7,817 nucleotides of DNA. It comes from Ruminococcus flavefaciens (GTDB lineage Bacteria; Bacillota; Clostridia; Oscillospirales; Ruminococcaceae). Shown here piece by piece: positions 7,124 to 7,817 of this stretch. A program made the translations under genes and the position numbers. The stretch covers positions 34,805 to 42,621 of the forward strand of contig DEDQ01000025.1 of assembly GCA_002350065.1 (NCBI GenBank), given 5' to 3'. A model generated the notes under the pieces. It had not been told where the DNA came from, searched no databases, and saw only the letters and a list, made by a program, of their open reading frames with translations. Position 1 is the stretch's first letter, and the number at the start of each line of letters is the position of its first letter.

Positions 7124-7292
7124 AGCAAACGGTGCTTTCAGCGTTAACGCGTGAAAGGTAAAAGGGAAGCAGGTGAAGTGCCTGCACGATCTCGTCACTG
7201 TGATTGCGGAGCTGTATACGATGATGTCACTGAGCGATCGGGAAGGCTGTATACCGCGATGATGCATAAGTCAGGAAACCTGCCGTTTTGTT
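7124..7292 (+). ncRNA. Cobalamin riboswitch aptamer
   Basis: The consensus pieces of the B12 riboswitch occur in the right order. P1 forms between AGCAAAC (7124-7130) and GTTTTGTT (7285-7292) with one bulged U. GGTGC (7131-7135) leads into a hairpin of CTTTCAGCG (7135-7143) with CGC-G-TGAAAG (7148-7157). Next come AAAAGGGAA (7160-7168), a GCAGG/CCTGC stem (7169-7173 with 7181-7185) around GTGAAGT, CACTGTGA (7196-7203), GTCACTG (7226-7232) and GGGAAGG (7240-7246). Then GATGATGCATAAGTC leads into the B12 box, AAGTCAGGAAACCTGCC (7268-7284). A hairpin TGACC-GGAA-GGTCA (7299-7312) just after is a candidate P13. The RNA would sense adenosyl- or other cobalamins and control the gene at 7438; ligand preference cannot be read here. 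Confidence 0.95.
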
Positions 7293-7342
7293 GGTACATG
7301 ACCGGAAGGTCAGGGTCACGAGGTATTGATCGTACTGTTTTT

Positions 7343-7364
7343 CAGGCTCTCAGCGGAGAGTCTG
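7343..7364 (+). promoter_or_regulatory. Expression-platform hairpin, candidate antiterminator component
   Basis: CAGGCTCTC (7343-7351) and GAGAGTCTG (7356-7364) form a 9-bp stem with one G-U pair and an AGCG loop. It lies 10 nt before the terminator. Its segment GCGGAG (7353-7358) can alternatively pair with CTCTGC (7376-7381) of the terminator 5' arm, with CAG (7343-7345) pairing to CTG (7382-7384). This would be a plausible antiterminator. The switching model is inference; the stem itself is plain in the sequence. Confidence 0.55.
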
Positions 7365-7374
7365 TTTGCAATGT

Positions 7375-7398
7375 CCTCTGCCTGCGCAGAGGTTTTTT
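7375..7398 (+). terminator. Intrinsic terminator of the riboswitch leader
   Basis: CCTCTGC (7375-7381) pairs perfectly with GCAGAGG (7386-7392) around a CTGC loop and is followed at once by six T (7393-7398). It sits 83 nt downstream of the aptamer and 39 nt before the start codon, the expected place for the off-state terminator of a B12 riboswitch. Since no terminator is seen after cbiC, it could also stop read-through from the operon upstream. Confidence 0.88.
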
Positions 7399-7437
7399 AG
7401 TTATGCGGTCATGCCTTTCTATGAAAGGAAGATCATC

Positions 7438-7817
7438 ATGAAAAGAACAATAGCATTATTAATGGGATTAGCCTGCATGACAGCTGCTTTCACATCATGC
7501 GGCGGAACAGAGACATCTGACAGCTCGTCTTCAAAGGCTGAGACAACTGCTTCAACTGAGGACACGACTGCTGAGGATACTACAGGCGCTTCCGAAGCAA
7601 CTGAGGCTGAGGAGGAAGACGAAGAAAACTACGACACGGGCGATGCAAAGCTCGATAAGATACGCAACGAGGACAATATCGGCGATAACGAGCTCCTCGT
7701 TCTCAGCTTCGGTACAAGCTTCAACGACAGCCGTCGTCTTACTATCGGCGCTATTGAGGGAGACCTTGAAAAGGCGTTCCCCGATTATTCAGTACGCCGC
7801 GGATTTACTGCAAACAT
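7438..7817 (+). CDS. cbiK: Lipoprotein with CbiK-type sirohydrochlorin cobaltochelatase domain, 3'-partial
   Basis: The first 126 codons are visible and the frame runs off the window end. The ATG at 7438 follows AAAGGAAG (7424-7431). Residues 1-20 are a lipoprotein signal peptide (MKRT, hydrophobic core, then FTSC), with Cys21 as the lipidation site. Residues 22 to about 82 are a low-complexity Ser/Thr/Ala/Glu/Asp linker. From residue 86, LLVLSFGTSFNDSRRLTIGAIE and AFPDYSVRRGFTAN match the N-terminus of CbiK (VSFGTS..., AFP.Y..RR.FT; quoted in parts). CbiK inserts Co2+ into sirohydrochlorin in the cobalt-early B12 route and is normally cytoplasmic. A periplasmic CbiK is known in Desulfovibrio vulgaris. 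Here the protein should be anchored outside the membrane. The metal-binding histidines of the family lie beyond the window, so catalytic competence cannot be judged. A B12 riboswitch leader controls it. Confidence 0.88.
   Translation, partial: MKRTIALLMGLACMTAAFTSCGGTETSDSSSSKAETTASTEDTTAEDTTGASEATEAEEEDEENYDTGDAKLDKIRNEDNIGDNELLVLSFGTSFNDSRRLTIGAIEGDLEKAFPDYSVRRGFTAN

Noticed and set aside
7151..7441. 96-codon plus-strand open frame starting with GTG and ending over the cbiK start
   Set aside because: It lies within the cobalamin riboswitch and its terminator, has no ribosome binding site or recognisable protein motif, and is explained by the RNA structure.
1..7817. Insertion sequences, CRISPR arrays, tRNA genes or phage genes
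   Set aside because: None is seen. The window is filled by the cob operon, the riboswitch leader and the cbiK start, with no repeat arrays or transposase-like sequence.

Overview
The window is a tightly packed plus-strand cobalamin (vitamin B12) biosynthesis operon, followed by the start of a second B12-related transcription unit. The organism is probably an anaerobic Firmicute of the Clostridia, perhaps Ruminococcus-like (Oscillospiraceae). This is inferred from AGGAGG-type ribosome binding sites, GC-rich genes that still use ATA and AGG codons freely, a small lipoprotein leader, a Firmicutes-style promoter, and a cobalt-early (CbiC/CbiP/CbiB/CbiK) pathway. The species cannot be fixed from the window.

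Positions 1-7023 hold nine genes in the order cobT (5'-truncated by the window edge), cobU, cobS, a small CobU-like P-loop gene, cobC, cbiB, cobD, cobQ/cbiP and cbiC. Every junction overlaps by 4 to 10 nt, mostly as ATGA, so the set is probably one translationally coupled transcript whose promoter lies upstream of the window. CbiC makes cobyrinate late in ring synthesis and CobQ/CbiP amidates its adenosylated diamide. CobD supplies aminopropanol phosphate and CbiB attaches it. CobU activates the product to GDP-cobinamide. CobT makes alpha-ribazole phosphate, CobS joins the two halves and CobC removes the phosphate. Ring methylation genes, the a,c-diamide synthase and the cobalamin adenosyltransferase are not in the window.

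Positions 7024-7437 are non-coding and fully regulatory. They hold a near-consensus sigma-A promoter (7063-7091), a perfect 12-bp palindrome at the predicted start site (7098-7109), a cobalamin riboswitch aptamer (about 7124-7292), and an expression platform ending in a strong intrinsic terminator (7375-7398).

Position 7438 to the window end is the first 126 codons of a gene that opens with a lipoprotein signal peptide and an acidic Ser/Thr-rich linker, then enters a CbiK-type cobaltochelatase domain. A B12-repressible, surface-anchored CbiK homologue is the most interesting item here: the cytoplasmic enzyme inserts cobalt into sirohydrochlorin, and a membrane-anchored version outside the cell suggests a different job, such as tetrapyrrole or cobalt handling.
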